From an uncultured Ruminococcus sp. (lineage in GTDB: Bacteria; Bacillota; Clostridia; Oscillospirales; Acutalibacteraceae), in contig CACZZB010000007.1 of assembly GCA_902785555.1 (NCBI GenBank), positions 47,364-111,363 on the forward strand: a DNA stretch of 64,000 nt, given 5' to 3'. Shown here piece after piece: positions 24,709 to 33,016 of the stretch. The notes under the pieces are model-generated. The model did not search any database. It was given only the letters and a program-made list of their open reading frames with translations, and was not told the DNA's origin. Within the stretch, counting starts at the first letter, position 1; every line of letters starts with the position of its first letter. Both the position numbers and the translations under genes were made by a program.

Positions 24709-24995
24709 AGAAAAAAGCCATGCACAATGAAGATATGCCGCATGGTTTAACGCAGTCGGAACTGGTACAGCTTTACAAGTTATATTATGACCATACATAC
24801 AGCAGAGAACAGGCTAAAGACATCAAACAGGAGCTTATAGCAACGTATCAAAACAATGCCTTTTGGGAAAAACTTTTCGCATATCATGCAAGTATACGCA
24901 ACAGATACAGCCCTGTTATGACGGAAGCTGAAAAACACGGCTGCCCGATATGCAAGAAACTTGTACGAATATTTGACGGGAGGGAAACTGAATGA
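24684..24995 (+). CDS. Phage protein of unknown function (103 aa)
   Basis: MPDRLLELEKKAMHNEDMPH and a single Cys pair near the end (GCPICKKL). Overlaps the nuclease gene by 25 bp with GGGAGGAGG upstream. Resembles the small 'helix plus CxxC' early proteins of clostridial phages; no function assigned. Confidence 0.55.
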   Translation: MPDRLLELEKKAMHNEDMPHGLTQSELVQLYKLYYDHTYSREQAKDIKQELIATYQNNAFWEKLFAYHASIRNRYSPVMTEAEKHGCPICKKLVRIFDGRETE

Positions 24996-25084
24996 ACTTT
25001 TTTGGAGGACTCTTTTTAGGGGCGATATTGGGATATTTTGCAGCGGCTTTTTGTGCAGTCGCAGGAAAGGACGATGACAAATGA
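24992..25084 (+). CDS. 30-aa single-span membrane peptide
   Basis: ATG 24992 overlaps the previous TGA, with GGGAGGG upstream. MNFFGGLFLGAILGYFAAAF then CAVAGKDDDK: a glycine-rich hydrophobic helix and an acidic tail. It ends within the ATG of the next gene. Overlap on both sides argues it is translated. Confidence 0.5.
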   Translation: MNFFGGLFLGAILGYFAAAFCAVAGKDDDK

Positions 25085-25404
25085 CGATAAAAGATGCGAT
25101 ATATCAGCTTGAGGATTTGATAAAAGACAGGGAAAGTTTCTGTCAGCGTGACGACTTTGACGATATTTTTTTGCAGGATATAGAGGCGTGCAAAATGGGC
25201 ATTAAGGCATTGAAAAAAATATCATCTGTTGGCAAATGGAAAGCAGAGAATACAAGACCGAAATCACCTGTATTTGTATGCTCTTTGTGCGGTAAAAAAG
25301 CGTATGACAGACCGTATGGATCGGCAAAACACATGATGAACAAAAAAAACTGTAAGTTGAAATATTGTCCGAATTGCGGAGCGAGAATGGAGGGAATGGA
25401 ATGA
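25081..25404 (+). CDS. Zinc-ribbon phage protein (107 aa)
   Basis: Helical first half, then FVCSLCGKKAYDRPYGSAKH and LKYCPNCGARME: two CxxC knuckles in the second half. Similar endings (CPxCGAxM) occur in the next gene, so the two may be related. Unknown role in the early operon. Overlaps its neighbours by 4 bp. Confidence 0.6.
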   Translation: MTIKDAIYQLEDLIKDRESFCQRDDFDDIFLQDIEACKMGIKALKKISSVGKWKAENTRPKSPVFVCSLCGKKAYDRPYGSAKHMMNKKNCKLKYCPNCGARMEGME

Positions 25405-25649
25405 GTGAGATAATAGAAATGCCCTACGGCACCGGAAAAACTGTCGGAATTTGGAGAACAATTTGCTTACCGAGTTATCCGCCACAGTACAGATATGAGT
25501 GCAGCAAATGTAGTGTTTGTTCCAAACAAATGAGCAATTATTGTCCTTATTGCGGGGCTGAAATGCAATTTCTGGAAAGAGAGTTCATCAAAAAGTATTC
25601 GGAAGTACAGCTTGATGTTGAAATTGATGAAGAAAACACGGAGGAATGA
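25401..25649 (+). CDS. Zinc-ribbon phage protein (82 aa)
   Basis: ATG 25401 (MSEIIEMPYGTGKTVGIWRT) has GGAGGGAA 8 nt upstream. YECSKCSVCSKQMSNYCPYC and GAEM form a ribbon like that of the preceding gene. The acidic C-terminus is variable. Unknown function. Confidence 0.6.
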   Translation: MSEIIEMPYGTGKTVGIWRTICLPSYPPQYRYECSKCSVCSKQMSNYCPYCGAEMQFLEREFIKKYSEVQLDVEIDEENTEE

Positions 25650-25651
25650 TG

Positions 25652-25906
25652 ATGAAAAAGATTTTGTTTGTAATGTTGATGGTATTGGTTATGATGGTTG
25701 TTTGTTTGAGTGGGTGCAATCAGACTACAAAGAAATCCAATGATGCACCGACACACGAAATGACAGTTGTTGATGAAACAACAGGTTATACCATATACAA
25801 GCATGATGTAACAGGAGTTTATTATTTTTGCCGTGACGGTGGTTCGTATGGCAGGTCAGTATGTGTCATGGTAAATGCAGACGGTACGCCTTATAAGGGA
25901 GAGTGA
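25652..25906 (+). CDS. Prophage-encoded lipoprotein
   Basis: 84 aa. A short Lys start and a Met/Val/Leu-rich signal (KKILFVMLMVLVMMVVCLSG) end in the lipobox LSGC, followed by an Asn/Thr-rich linker and a small beta domain (ETTGYTIYKHDVTGVYYFCR). Three consecutive ATGs occur; the last is best spaced from GGAGG. Small secreted lipoproteins in phage early operons may block superinfection at the cell surface; that role is inferred. Confidence 0.65.
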   Translation: MKKILFVMLMVLVMMVVCLSGCNQTTKKSNDAPTHEMTVVDETTGYTIYKHDVTGVYYFCRDGGSYGRSVCVMVNADGTPYKGE

Positions 25907-25908
25907 AG

Positions 25909-26085
25909 ATGATGGAACAGCTTAAACCTTGCCCGTTCTGCAATGGGAAAGCCCATGTTGAATTGGTATATCCCGGTGTTAGTCCTGAATATTCTGTAAA
26001 GTGTGAGAAGTGTAAAGTATGGACAACTTGGTATAGGAAACGTCAAGACGCTGTAAAAGCATGGAACAGGAGGGCAGGCAAATGA
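25909..26085 (+). CDS. Lar-type restriction alleviation protein
   Basis: 58 aa: QLKPCPFCNGKAHVELVYPG then VKCEKCKVWTTWYRKRQDAV and KAWNRRAGK. This is the Lar/PF14354 signature (L-K-P-C-P-F-C-G/N-x-x, C-x-x-C, A-x-x-A-W-N-x-R). The archetype in the Rac prophage reduces type I restriction. It complements the orphan methyltransferase at 16957. GGGAGAGTGAAG precedes the start. Confidence 0.8.
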   Translation: MMEQLKPCPFCNGKAHVELVYPGVSPEYSVKCEKCKVWTTWYRKRQDAVKAWNRRAGK

Positions 26086-26519
26086 GAGAAATATTGTACA
26101 GAGCAAAGGTTAAGGATAAAAATGAACTTATTGGAAAAGGTTTTCCTATTGACGAAAACGGAAATTTGAAATCTGAATGGGTATTTGGTGTTCCGATTCC
26201 TCGTTATCCTGAAATATTCCTTGCATGGAATGAGGCTTGCAATGAATACGAAGAAGTAACCATTATTTCTGAAACAGTCGGACAGTACACAGGACTTACA
26301 GACAAGAACAGCACAAAGATTTTTGAGGGGGATATTGTCAAAACCAAATACGGCAGATTGTGTCAGGTTTTTTGGTTTTCAAGCCCTTGCAGTCAGGGTT
26401 GGGATTTGATGCCGATTGGAGATAAACATAAATGTCCCGATGAATATGATTTGTGGATTCCAAAAAATCTTGAAGTCATCGGCAACGTCCACGACAATCC
26501 GGAACTGTTGCAGAATTGA
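26082..26519 (+). CDS. YopX family protein
   Basis: 145 aa from ATG 26082 (MREILYRAKVKDKNELIGKG). The end, TVGQYTGLTDKNSTKIFEGD then IVKTKYG and DLWIPKNLEVIGNVHDNPEL, is the YopX (PF09643) domain found in many Firmicutes phages. Function unknown. Overlaps the lar gene by 4 bp. Confidence 0.88.
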   Translation: MREILYRAKVKDKNELIGKGFPIDENGNLKSEWVFGVPIPRYPEIFLAWNEACNEYEEVTIISETVGQYTGLTDKNSTKIFEGDIVKTKYGRLCQVFWFSSPCSQGWDLMPIGDKHKCPDEYDLWIPKNLEVIGNVHDNPELLQN

Positions 26520-26649
26520 AATACAGCCGTTTTCAAAGTATTTTTGGCAAAGGGGTATAACTATCTCCTAATCCCCTTAATGCCCCGTAGCGTTAAAATT
26601 AGAGGTATTACAGACGATTTTAAAAACAAGTACAAAGAGGTGCAAAAAA

Positions 26650-27057
26650 TTGACGGCAAAGGAATATCTTATGCAGGTAAGAGGATTGGAAACAGAGCTT
26701 CAGGCTAAAAATAGATTGCTGCAAAAGCTCAGGGAAAAATCTGTATCACTCACATCTCCGCAATACGGCGATAAAGTAAATTCAAGTCGTTGTGACTCCA
26801 ATCTCATAGACAGAATAGTAGACCTTGAAAACGAAATAAAAAGCCGAAATTCTCAACTGTTGGACAAAATTACCGAAATCAACAAAAGAATAGAATGTGT
26901 ACACGATCCTTTGCTGATAGCGGTTTTAACGGACAGATACATCAATCATCAGAGCTGGGAACAGATAGCCGAAAACTTCGACAAATCCGACAGAACTGTC
27001 AGGGTATGGCATGGTCAAGCTTTACAGATTTTCCGCAAGGAAACCGGAATGAAATAG
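26650..27057 (+). CDS. DUF1492/ArpU-like late transcription regulator
   Basis: 135 aa from a TTG with AAAGAGGTG upstream. A long coiled coil (residues ~5-85) precedes a sigma-70 region 4-like HTH: VLTDRYINHQSWEQIAENFD followed by KSDRTVRVWHGQALQIF. Proteins of this type end the early region and turn on late genes. The terminase operon starts 225 bp downstream. Confidence 0.82.
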   Translation: MTAKEYLMQVRGLETELQAKNRLLQKLREKSVSLTSPQYGDKVNSSRCDSNLIDRIVDLENEIKSRNSQLLDKITEINKRIECVHDPLLIAVLTDRYINHQSWEQIAENFDKSDRTVRVWHGQALQIFRKETGMK

Positions 27058-27208
27058 CTATACAAAATGCACAAAATAAATTAAAAGTTATTGTAATCTA
27101 ATTTCCTGTTATTTCCGGTATGAATGTGCTAAAATAGTATTATAAGAGTTTGTGAAATTTTCAAGTTTCATAGAGTAATAATAAAAAACTTTTCTTTCAG
27201 CAAAAAAA

Positions 27209-27246
27209 GTCTGTTCTTTTGTACTCCTTTCAGAACAGGCTTTTTT
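27209..27246 (+). terminator. Terminator between early and late regions
   Basis: The stem GTCTGTTCT/AGAACAGGC with a 14-nt loop is followed by TTTTTT. The region 27058-27281 holds no gene; an AT-rich TAAAATAGTATTATAAGAG stretch at ~27131-27150 may be the late promoter. Confidence 0.85.
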
Positions 27247-27281
27247 GTTTACATTTTTTTTGAAAGAAAGCAGGTGTTATC

Positions 27282-27677
27282 GTGAGTGAAAATCTGAATC
27301 CAAGACAAAAGAAATTTGCCGAATACTATGCACAGAGCGGTAATGCCGCTGACAGTGCTGTTAAGGCAGGGTATTCCGAAAAATATGCTGCACAGAATAC
27401 CGACAAATTACTAAAAAATACTAACATTTCAAATTATATTAAAGAGCTTTCCGAAAAAGCCAAAGATGAACGTATCCTTTCCGCAAGGGACAGACAAGTT
27501 ATGCTGTCGGAAATTGCAAGGAATACAGGTAATGAACCGTCAGACCGTATCAAAGCCGTTGACACGCTGAATAAAATGACGGGTGAATATACCGTCAAAG
27601 TCGATACTACCGTGAAGACTTCTCCGAAATTGGCAGATGTACTCTCTCAATTAGGCGGTGAGGGGCTTAATGAATAG
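27282..27677 (+). CDS. terS: Terminase small subunit
   Basis: 131 aa with a GTG start. LNPRQKKFAEYYAQSGNAAD and SAVKAGYSEKYAAQNTDKLL match the Terminase_2 (PF03592) DNA-binding domain. The tail overlaps the large-subunit gene. It recognises the packaging site, which is probably close by. Confidence 0.92.
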   Translation: MSENLNPRQKKFAEYYAQSGNAADSAVKAGYSEKYAAQNTDKLLKNTNISNYIKELSEKAKDERILSARDRQVMLSEIARNTGNEPSDRIKAVDTLNKMTGEYTVKVDTTVKTSPKLADVLSQLGGEGLNE

Positions 27678-29049
27678 CTTTCCTCTATCGAAGAAATACA
27701 TTGATTTCATCAATTCTGTGCAGAATGTCACAGCTGATTTTCTTGAAGGAACGACATCCTCTGGGAAAACAACTGTCGGTGCAGGGATAAAGTTCATGCG
27801 AATGGTGTCGGCAAGCAACAAGAAACTCCATGTCATAGCCGCCAAGACAACAGGCAAAGCTGAGGAAACGATTATTCAACAGGACAACGGCATTTTGGAT
27901 ATACACGCAAATGCGGTGTATTACGGCAACGGTGACAAGGACTACAAGCTGCCGCATATCAAATTCGAGAGTAAGATAATTTACATACTCGGATATGACA
28001 ACAAAGACAAGTGGCAGAATGTTCTCGGTGCACAGTTCGGATGCGTGTACATTGACGAAATCAACACGGCTAACATTGAATTTGTGCGTGAAATTTCAAC
28101 GAGAAATGAATATCTCCTTGCAACACTCAATCCCGATGACCCGTCATTGCCTGTTTACAAAGAATTTGTCAACCGTTCCCGACCGTATAAAAAATATATA
28201 AACGACGTTCCGCCTGAGATATTGGCGGAGCTTACAGAAGAACCTGTACCGACCTGGCGGTATTGGTTCTTTTCTTTTGCGGATAATCTGAGTTTATCTG
28301 CCGCTGACATTGAGAGAAAAAAACTTGCCGCTCCAAAAGGTACAAAGCTGTACAAGAATAAGATTCTTGGTCTGAGGGGTCGTGCAACGGGATTGGTATT
28401 TGTGAATTTTGAAAGAAATCGCCATGTTAAAACAAAGGATTTTGCAAGGCAGTTCCTGACCGCTGACCGCCACAAAGAAAAATTCATTATCTTTACGGCA
28501 GGCGTTGACACAGCGTATTCACAGAAAAGTCCTGATACGATAGCTTTTACATTCTTCGGGATAACTGACAAGGGACGTATCATTCAGCTTGATGAACGGG
28601 TATGTAACAACGCTGAATTGAATACTCCCCTTGCTCCGTCCGATACGGTGCGTAACCTGATAGACTTTCTTGAAAGGAATCGTCAGGAATGGGGCTTTGC
28701 AAAGTCTGTATTCATAGACAATGCAGATGAGGCAACCATTACCGAATGCAACAAGTACAAGCGTAACAATGGCTGTATTTATTCATTTGTGCCTGCGTGG
28801 AAGCAAACGAAAATCATTGACAGAATAAACTTGCAGTTGAATTGGTTTGCAACGGACTGTTATTTTATCCTCAGTCACTGTACAAATACTATTGCCGAAT
28901 TGGAATTGTACTCGTGGCAGGAGGACAAGGACAATACTCCCGAAGATGCACATGACCATTGCATAAACAGTTCTCAATACGCATGGCTGCCATTCAAAAA
29001 TAAAATTCGAGGTGATGAAAACGAAATTCATGGAAACAGTCAGAAATAA
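27670..29049 (+). CDS. terL: Terminase large subunit
   Basis: 459 aa from ATG 27670. The ATPase P-loop-like LEGTTSSGKTTVGAGIKFM is followed by FGCVYIDEINTANIEFVREI (Walker B) and LATLNPDDPSLPVYKEFV. The nuclease domain starts with FTAGVDTAYSQKSPDTIAF, and FIDNADEATI follows. Packages DNA into the prohead through the portal. Overlaps terS by 8 bp and the portal gene start. Confidence 0.94.
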   Translation: MNSFPLSKKYIDFINSVQNVTADFLEGTTSSGKTTVGAGIKFMRMVSASNKKLHVIAAKTTGKAEETIIQQDNGILDIHANAVYYGNGDKDYKLPHIKFESKIIYILGYDNKDKWQNVLGAQFGCVYIDEINTANIEFVREISTRNEYLLATLNPDDPSLPVYKEFVNRSRPYKKYINDVPPEILAELTEEPVPTWRYWFFSFADNLSLSAADIERKKLAAPKGTKLYKNKILGLRGRATGLVFVNFERNRHVKTKDFARQFLTADRHKEKFIIFTAGVDTAYSQKSPDTIAFTFFGITDKGRIIQLDERVCNNAELNTPLAPSDTVRNLIDFLERNRQEWGFAKSVFIDNADEATITECNKYKRNNGCIYSFVPAWKQTKIIDRINLQLNWFATDCYFILSHCTNTIAELELYSWQEDKDNTPEDAHDHCINSSQYAWLPFKNKIRGDENEIHGNSQK

Positions 29050-30520
29050 AATAAGAAGTTTTTTGAAAATAGAACCGCCTTCCGTCAATCAAATAGTCAT
29101 TCAGCAGCGGCTTGATTTCTGCACCAATGCGGTAAAAAATCGCATTTGGTATCGTGGCAGCAGTCAGGAAATTGCAGAGCTGTACAGTCAGCTTGATGTG
29201 CCGTCAACAATGTTCTGGAAAGCGTCAAGTACAGCAGGTATGGAAATACGCAAAATTCATACAGGCTTGCCGGCATTGATTGTCAAGGTCCTTGCAAACA
29301 TCATTGTCAACGACTTTGACGGTGTTGAAATCGAAAGCCTTTCCGAACAGGATATATGGAATAATATCTATCAAAGCAATGACGGTGACGAGCTGATGAA
29401 ACAGTGCCTAACAAATACGCTGATAGTCGGTGACGGTGCTTTCAAGATAAATTTCGATAAAGACATTGACGAACATTATCCCATTATTGAATACCGTTCA
29501 GGCGAGTATGTCGATTTTGTCAGAAAACGTGGACGGGTGACGGAAGTTATCTTCATCACGGAATACATCTCCGACAGGCGAAAATATACTCTCAAAGAGC
29601 ATTACGGATACGGTTATGTACAGTATCATCTCTATACCGAAAACGGCTCTGAAATCAATGCCAATGCCATTCCACAAACGGCTTGGATAACGTCCGATAC
29701 AGTCGAATTTGATAAGAGTATTATGCTTGCCGTACCGTGCATTTACGGCAGTTCCTCTATGTATGACGGCAGAGGGGAAAATATCTTTGACAGCAAGATT
29801 GACAGCTTTGACGCACTTGATGAAGCGTGGAGCCAATGGCTTGACGCTCTCCGTGCCAACAGAACAAAAGAGTATATCCCCGAAAGCCTTATCCCAAGAG
29901 ATACGACAAACGGCAAGCCGATAAGACCGAACAGCTTTGACAACAGGTTTATTGCTATCGGTGATGATATGTCTGAACGTGGCATGAACAAAGTACAGAC
30001 GGAACAGTCACAGATTCCGCATGAAAGCTACCTTGCAACGTACATAACCGCACTTGATTTGTGCTTGCAGGGTATCGTTTCACCGTCAACTCTCGGCATT
30101 GACGTAAAGAAAATGGACAATGCCGAAGCCCAGAGAGAGAAAGAAAAAACTACTCTTTACACTCGTGGAAATCTTGTCAAATTCATTGACGGTGTTATGC
30201 AGAAGCTCGTTATATCCGCTCTTGCAGGGTATCATATATGGCACAGCGAGGGATTTGACGGCAATCTGAAATGCAGTGTCAAGTTTGGAGAATACGCCAA
30301 TCCGTCATTCGAGGCGGTCGTTGAAACCGTTTCAAAGGCGAAGCAGTCGGGCATTATGTCAGTTGAAGCCTGCATTGAAGAAATGTACGGTGACAGCAAA
30401 GAACAATCCTGGAAAGATGAAGAAATAGCCCGTCTGAAAGCGGAACAGGGCGTTGTCACTCCCGATGATGACGGTATCGTAACGGATTTGGGAGATTTCT
30501 CGGTGAATGTAAATGGCTAA
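29015..30520 (+). CDS. Phage portal protein (SPP1 Gp6-like)
   Basis: 501 aa. WYRGSSQEIAELYSQLDVPS near the start, ADNIIVNDFDGVEIE-like (VLANIIVNDFDGVEIESLSE), DALDEAWSQWLDALRANRTK and STLGIDVKKMDNAEAQREKE define the portal family. The start is uncertain among GTG 29012, ATG 29015 and ATG 29030. The segment RGRVTEVIFIT (29527-29559) is the match for spacer 1 of the mini-CRISPR array. Forms the dodecameric DNA channel. Confidence 0.93.
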   Translation: MKTKFMETVRNKIRSFLKIEPPSVNQIVIQQRLDFCTNAVKNRIWYRGSSQEIAELYSQLDVPSTMFWKASSTAGMEIRKIHTGLPALIVKVLANIIVNDFDGVEIESLSEQDIWNNIYQSNDGDELMKQCLTNTLIVGDGAFKINFDKDIDEHYPIIEYRSGEYVDFVRKRGRVTEVIFITEYISDRRKYTLKEHYGYGYVQYHLYTENGSEINANAIPQTAWITSDTVEFDKSIMLAVPCIYGSSSMYDGRGENIFDSKIDSFDALDEAWSQWLDALRANRTKEYIPESLIPRDTTNGKPIRPNSFDNRFIAIGDDMSERGMNKVQTEQSQIPHESYLATYITALDLCLQGIVSPSTLGIDVKKMDNAEAQREKEKTTLYTRGNLVKFIDGVMQKLVISALAGYHIWHSEGFDGNLKCSVKFGEYANPSFEAVVETVSKAKQSGIMSVEACIEEMYGDSKEQSWKDEEIARLKAEQGVVTPDDDGIVTDLGDFSVNVNG

Positions 30521-30857
30521 TTACGACATCAGCGAAGCATTTGAAGTCATTGAAGATGAATTGATTTCTTCCATGATGAGGAATTTAAGCCGTCACAGGA
30601 TAGATGAAGTCAGTCAGGGCATGGAGTGGGAACAATGGCAGGTTCTGCAATTACAAGCTCTTGAAGAATATCGACAGCGTAATCAAAAGAAATTTCCTCC
30701 CCGATTCAATAAGCTCAACGGACAAATTGCCAATGCACTTCATACAAGCTACAACAACGGTGCGACAAGTCAAGAACGGCAGATACTTCAAGCTATCAGA
30801 CAGAAATTACAGGCGAATTCTTCAAGACAAATGACAGAAAACTCAATGCCCTTGTGA
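30513..30857 (+). pseudogene. Minor capsid protein 2, N-terminal part before a frameshift
   Basis: 114 aa: MANYDISEAFEVIEDELISS, MEWEQWQVLQLQALEEYRQR and NKLNGQIANALHTSYNNGAT are the N-terminus of SPP1-type minor head proteins. The normal continuation (GEFFKTNDRKLNALVNATV) is encoded in the -1 frame from about 30801, while this frame runs into a TGA at 30855-30857. No slippery heptamer is seen at the shift. The next frame restarts at a GTG overlapping this stop. Confidence 0.75.
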
Positions 30858-32359
30858 ATGCGACAGTATCGGATATGTCAAAGGCAGAATATTCTATTCT
30901 CCGTCACACTGATGACCAATACCGTCAAATCATATTCAATGCACAGGTTTATGCAAATACAGGTGCAGGAACGTATGAAAAAGCCGTTGACATGGCAACA
31001 AAGGATTTCTTGAAAGCGGGTATCAATTCCATACAGTACAAGAACGGCTCACGGCATACCATTGAGGAATATTCCCGAATGGCACTTCAAACAGCTATGA
31101 AAAGGGCATATCTTCAAGGCGAGGGCGAAAAGCGGAAAGAGTTTGGCATACCTACCGTAATATTGAAAAAGCGTACTTGTGCCTGTCCGAAATGCTTGCC
31201 TTTTGTGGGTAAGGTATTCATAGATGACGTATGGAGTGGCGGAGAGGCTTATATAAACGGAGAAAACAAAAATAAATCTCTTAATGCTCGTGCATATGAT
31301 GGTGTTTTAACAGGTAAATCACCAATTACAGGAATAGAGTATCCTCTGTTGTCACAGGCGATTTCATTAGGCTTGTATCACCCGAATTGCAGAGATACGC
31401 ACAGCACATATTACGAGGGCATATCGACACCGCCCGAAGACAGTACATATACCGTTGAAGAACTTGACGAGATAGCCGAAACGTACAAGGCTGAGCAACA
31501 GCAAAGCTATTGTGAAAATCAGGCAGACAGGTATCACCGCTTGTCGAAATACAATCTTGACAGCGACAACAAGCGTATGTACGGTGCAAGGGCTACGGCA
31601 TGGGACAATAAAGCGAAACAGTATAAAAAATCCGTTTCTCAATCAAATAATGATAAAAATTTGGTTGAAACAGTTGAAAACCGTCAAAAAGATGATATAA
31701 TGGAATCAGAGCTTGGCAAATTCAAAAAACGACTTCAAGCAGATACAGGAATGTCAAAAGAATATTATGCTGTCGTTAAAGAAAGATTTTCACATAGTTC
31801 AGATGTTTCTAAAAAAGCATTTAATAAATTTGTTCCAAATGATTCGGTAATTGATTCCAATTATACAGGAACACCACACTATGATCCATTTGCCAAAAAG
31901 GTATCTATGCACTATGGTGCAGATTTTTGTGATCCAAGAGGTCAGGGAGATACATTCTTTCATGAACACGGACATATGATTGATGATTTAGCCGGAAACT
32001 TATCAGGTAATCCCGATTTTTACAATTCATTGCAAAAGGAAAAATCGGAATTTGTAGCGAATTTGATAAAAACTAATGGTATGAAAATTGATGAAGCATA
32101 CAGATATATTGAAAGTCAGCTATCAGATGTTCGTCAGCATTCCGCTGTTTCCGATATATTTAATGGTCTTTCGGCTGGTAGAATAAAAGGTTGCGGTTAT
32201 CATGATGACGATTATTGGACAACAAAAAGGGTGGCACAAGAAGCATTTGCACATATGTTTGAAGCACAATCAGATAAAATTAGATATGCAGAAATGCAAA
32301 AATATTTTCCGAAATCTTTGAAATTATTTGAAGATATGTTAGGGGGTGCGATTAAATGA
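30854..32359 (+). CDS. Minor capsid protein 2 (main part) fused to a zincin-like HExxH domain
   Basis: 501 aa. Residues 1-190 are a phage minor capsid protein: IIFNAQVYANTGAGTYEKAV, YLQGEGEKRKEFGIPTVILK, CPKCLPFVGKVFIDDVWSGG, ISLGLYHPNCRDTHSTYYEG. A linker follows, then residues ~280-501 hold DTFFHEHGHMIDDLAGNL (HExxH at 370-374) and VAQEAFAHMFEAQ (about 460-472), which supplies a possible third Glu ligand. This is the layout of toxin-type metallopeptidase domains hung on phage head proteins. It could be delivered with the DNA. The gene starts at GTG 30854 only because of the upstream frameshift; the original protein was longer. Confidence 0.82.
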   Translation: MNATVSDMSKAEYSILRHTDDQYRQIIFNAQVYANTGAGTYEKAVDMATKDFLKAGINSIQYKNGSRHTIEEYSRMALQTAMKRAYLQGEGEKRKEFGIPTVILKKRTCACPKCLPFVGKVFIDDVWSGGEAYINGENKNKSLNARAYDGVLTGKSPITGIEYPLLSQAISLGLYHPNCRDTHSTYYEGISTPPEDSTYTVEELDEIAETYKAEQQQSYCENQADRYHRLSKYNLDSDNKRMYGARATAWDNKAKQYKKSVSQSNNDKNLVETVENRQKDDIMESELGKFKKRLQADTGMSKEYYAVVKERFSHSSDVSKKAFNKFVPNDSVIDSNYTGTPHYDPFAKKVSMHYGADFCDPRGQGDTFFHEHGHMIDDLAGNLSGNPDFYNSLQKEKSEFVANLIKTNGMKIDEAYRYIESQLSDVRQHSAVSDIFNGLSAGRIKGCGYHDDDYWTTKRVAQEAFAHMFEAQSDKIRYAEMQKYFPKSLKLFEDMLGGAIK

Positions 32360-32604
32360 CAAATAAAAGAGAATTTTCAAATCTTGTCAATTCAGCATTT
32401 GAATATTCAAAAAGATTTTCACAGAAATTCGGCTATTCCTGCGAATTGCCATATGACGAATTGAATCAGAATGGAAAAATCGCACTTGATGAATTTAAAA
32501 AGATTATTGATGACAGTATAAGAGATAATAAGGACTATACTGTTGATAAATACGGAACAATCCCTATGCCGAAAGGAAATCTTAATGATATTTTAATTGA
32601 CTAA
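32356..32604 (+). CDS. Small protein downstream of the zincin domain (82 aa)
   Basis: MTNKREFSNLVNSAFEYSKR, FGYSCELPYDELNQNGKIAL and DEFKKIIDDSIRD: a helical acidic protein. It overlaps the metallopeptidase-fusion gene by 4 bp. By position it could be an immunity or accessory protein for that domain. No family recognised. Confidence 0.55.
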   Translation: MTNKREFSNLVNSAFEYSKRFSQKFGYSCELPYDELNQNGKIALDEFKKIIDDSIRDNKDYTVDKYGTIPMPKGNLNDILID

Positions 32605-32645
32605 CCGCCCGTGAGGATTTGTCAGTCTGTTAAAGGAGAAACGTA

Positions 32646-32969
32646 ATGGATAATTTCAAAATAATATATCGTATACTGAAAAATTTGGAAAAAGCTATGG
32701 AATTGGAAGAATTTGATAAAAATTCGATTTCCGCTGAAAGTCTTGGCATTCCTTTTCCGCTTTGGTGCAGAATTATGAAAATGATTGTTGACAGTGGCTA
32801 TGTGACAGGTGTCGATGTTAGGAATACATTTGATTGCAATTATCCGAAGGCAACACTTGTAAGACCTGAAATTACACTGAAAGGTTTAGAATATCTGAAC
32901 GAAAATGCAATTATGAAAAAAATAGCTAACTTCTTCAAAGGCATCAAAGAGAGTGTGCCCGGATTATAA
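32646..32969 (+). CDS. YjcQ family protein
   Basis: 107 aa: FKIIYRILKNLEKAMELEEF, SLGIPFPLWCRIMKMIVDSG and ITLKGLEYLNENAIMKKIAN fit YjcQ (PF09639), a winged-helix phage protein of unknown role. TAAAGGAGA is 8 nt upstream. Followed by a terminator at 32983. Confidence 0.85.
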   Translation: MDNFKIIYRILKNLEKAMELEEFDKNSISAESLGIPFPLWCRIMKMIVDSGYVTGVDVRNTFDCNYPKATLVRPEITLKGLEYLNENAIMKKIANFFKGIKESVPGL

Positions 32970-32982
32970 ATAATGAACAACT

Positions 32983-33005
32983 AACCGCCCGTTGTGGCGG
33001 TTTTT
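32983..33005 (+). terminator. Terminator after the yjcQ-like gene
   Basis: AACCGCC/GGCGGTT stem with a GTTGT-type loop and TTTTT. A degenerate copy of the left half (TAACCGCCCG) also occurs at 32603-32612. Confidence 0.85.
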
Positions 33006-33016
33006 GTTTGCAGAAA

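Noticed and set aside
26552..26580. Hairpin AAGGGG/CCCCTT before the DUF1492 gene
   Set aside because: No T run follows and the loop is long; not convincing as a terminator.
30795..30815. Programmed -1 frameshift site in the minor capsid gene
   Set aside because: No X-XXY-YYZ heptamer lies at the shift, and related minor capsid genes need no shift; a mutation or sequence error is more likely.
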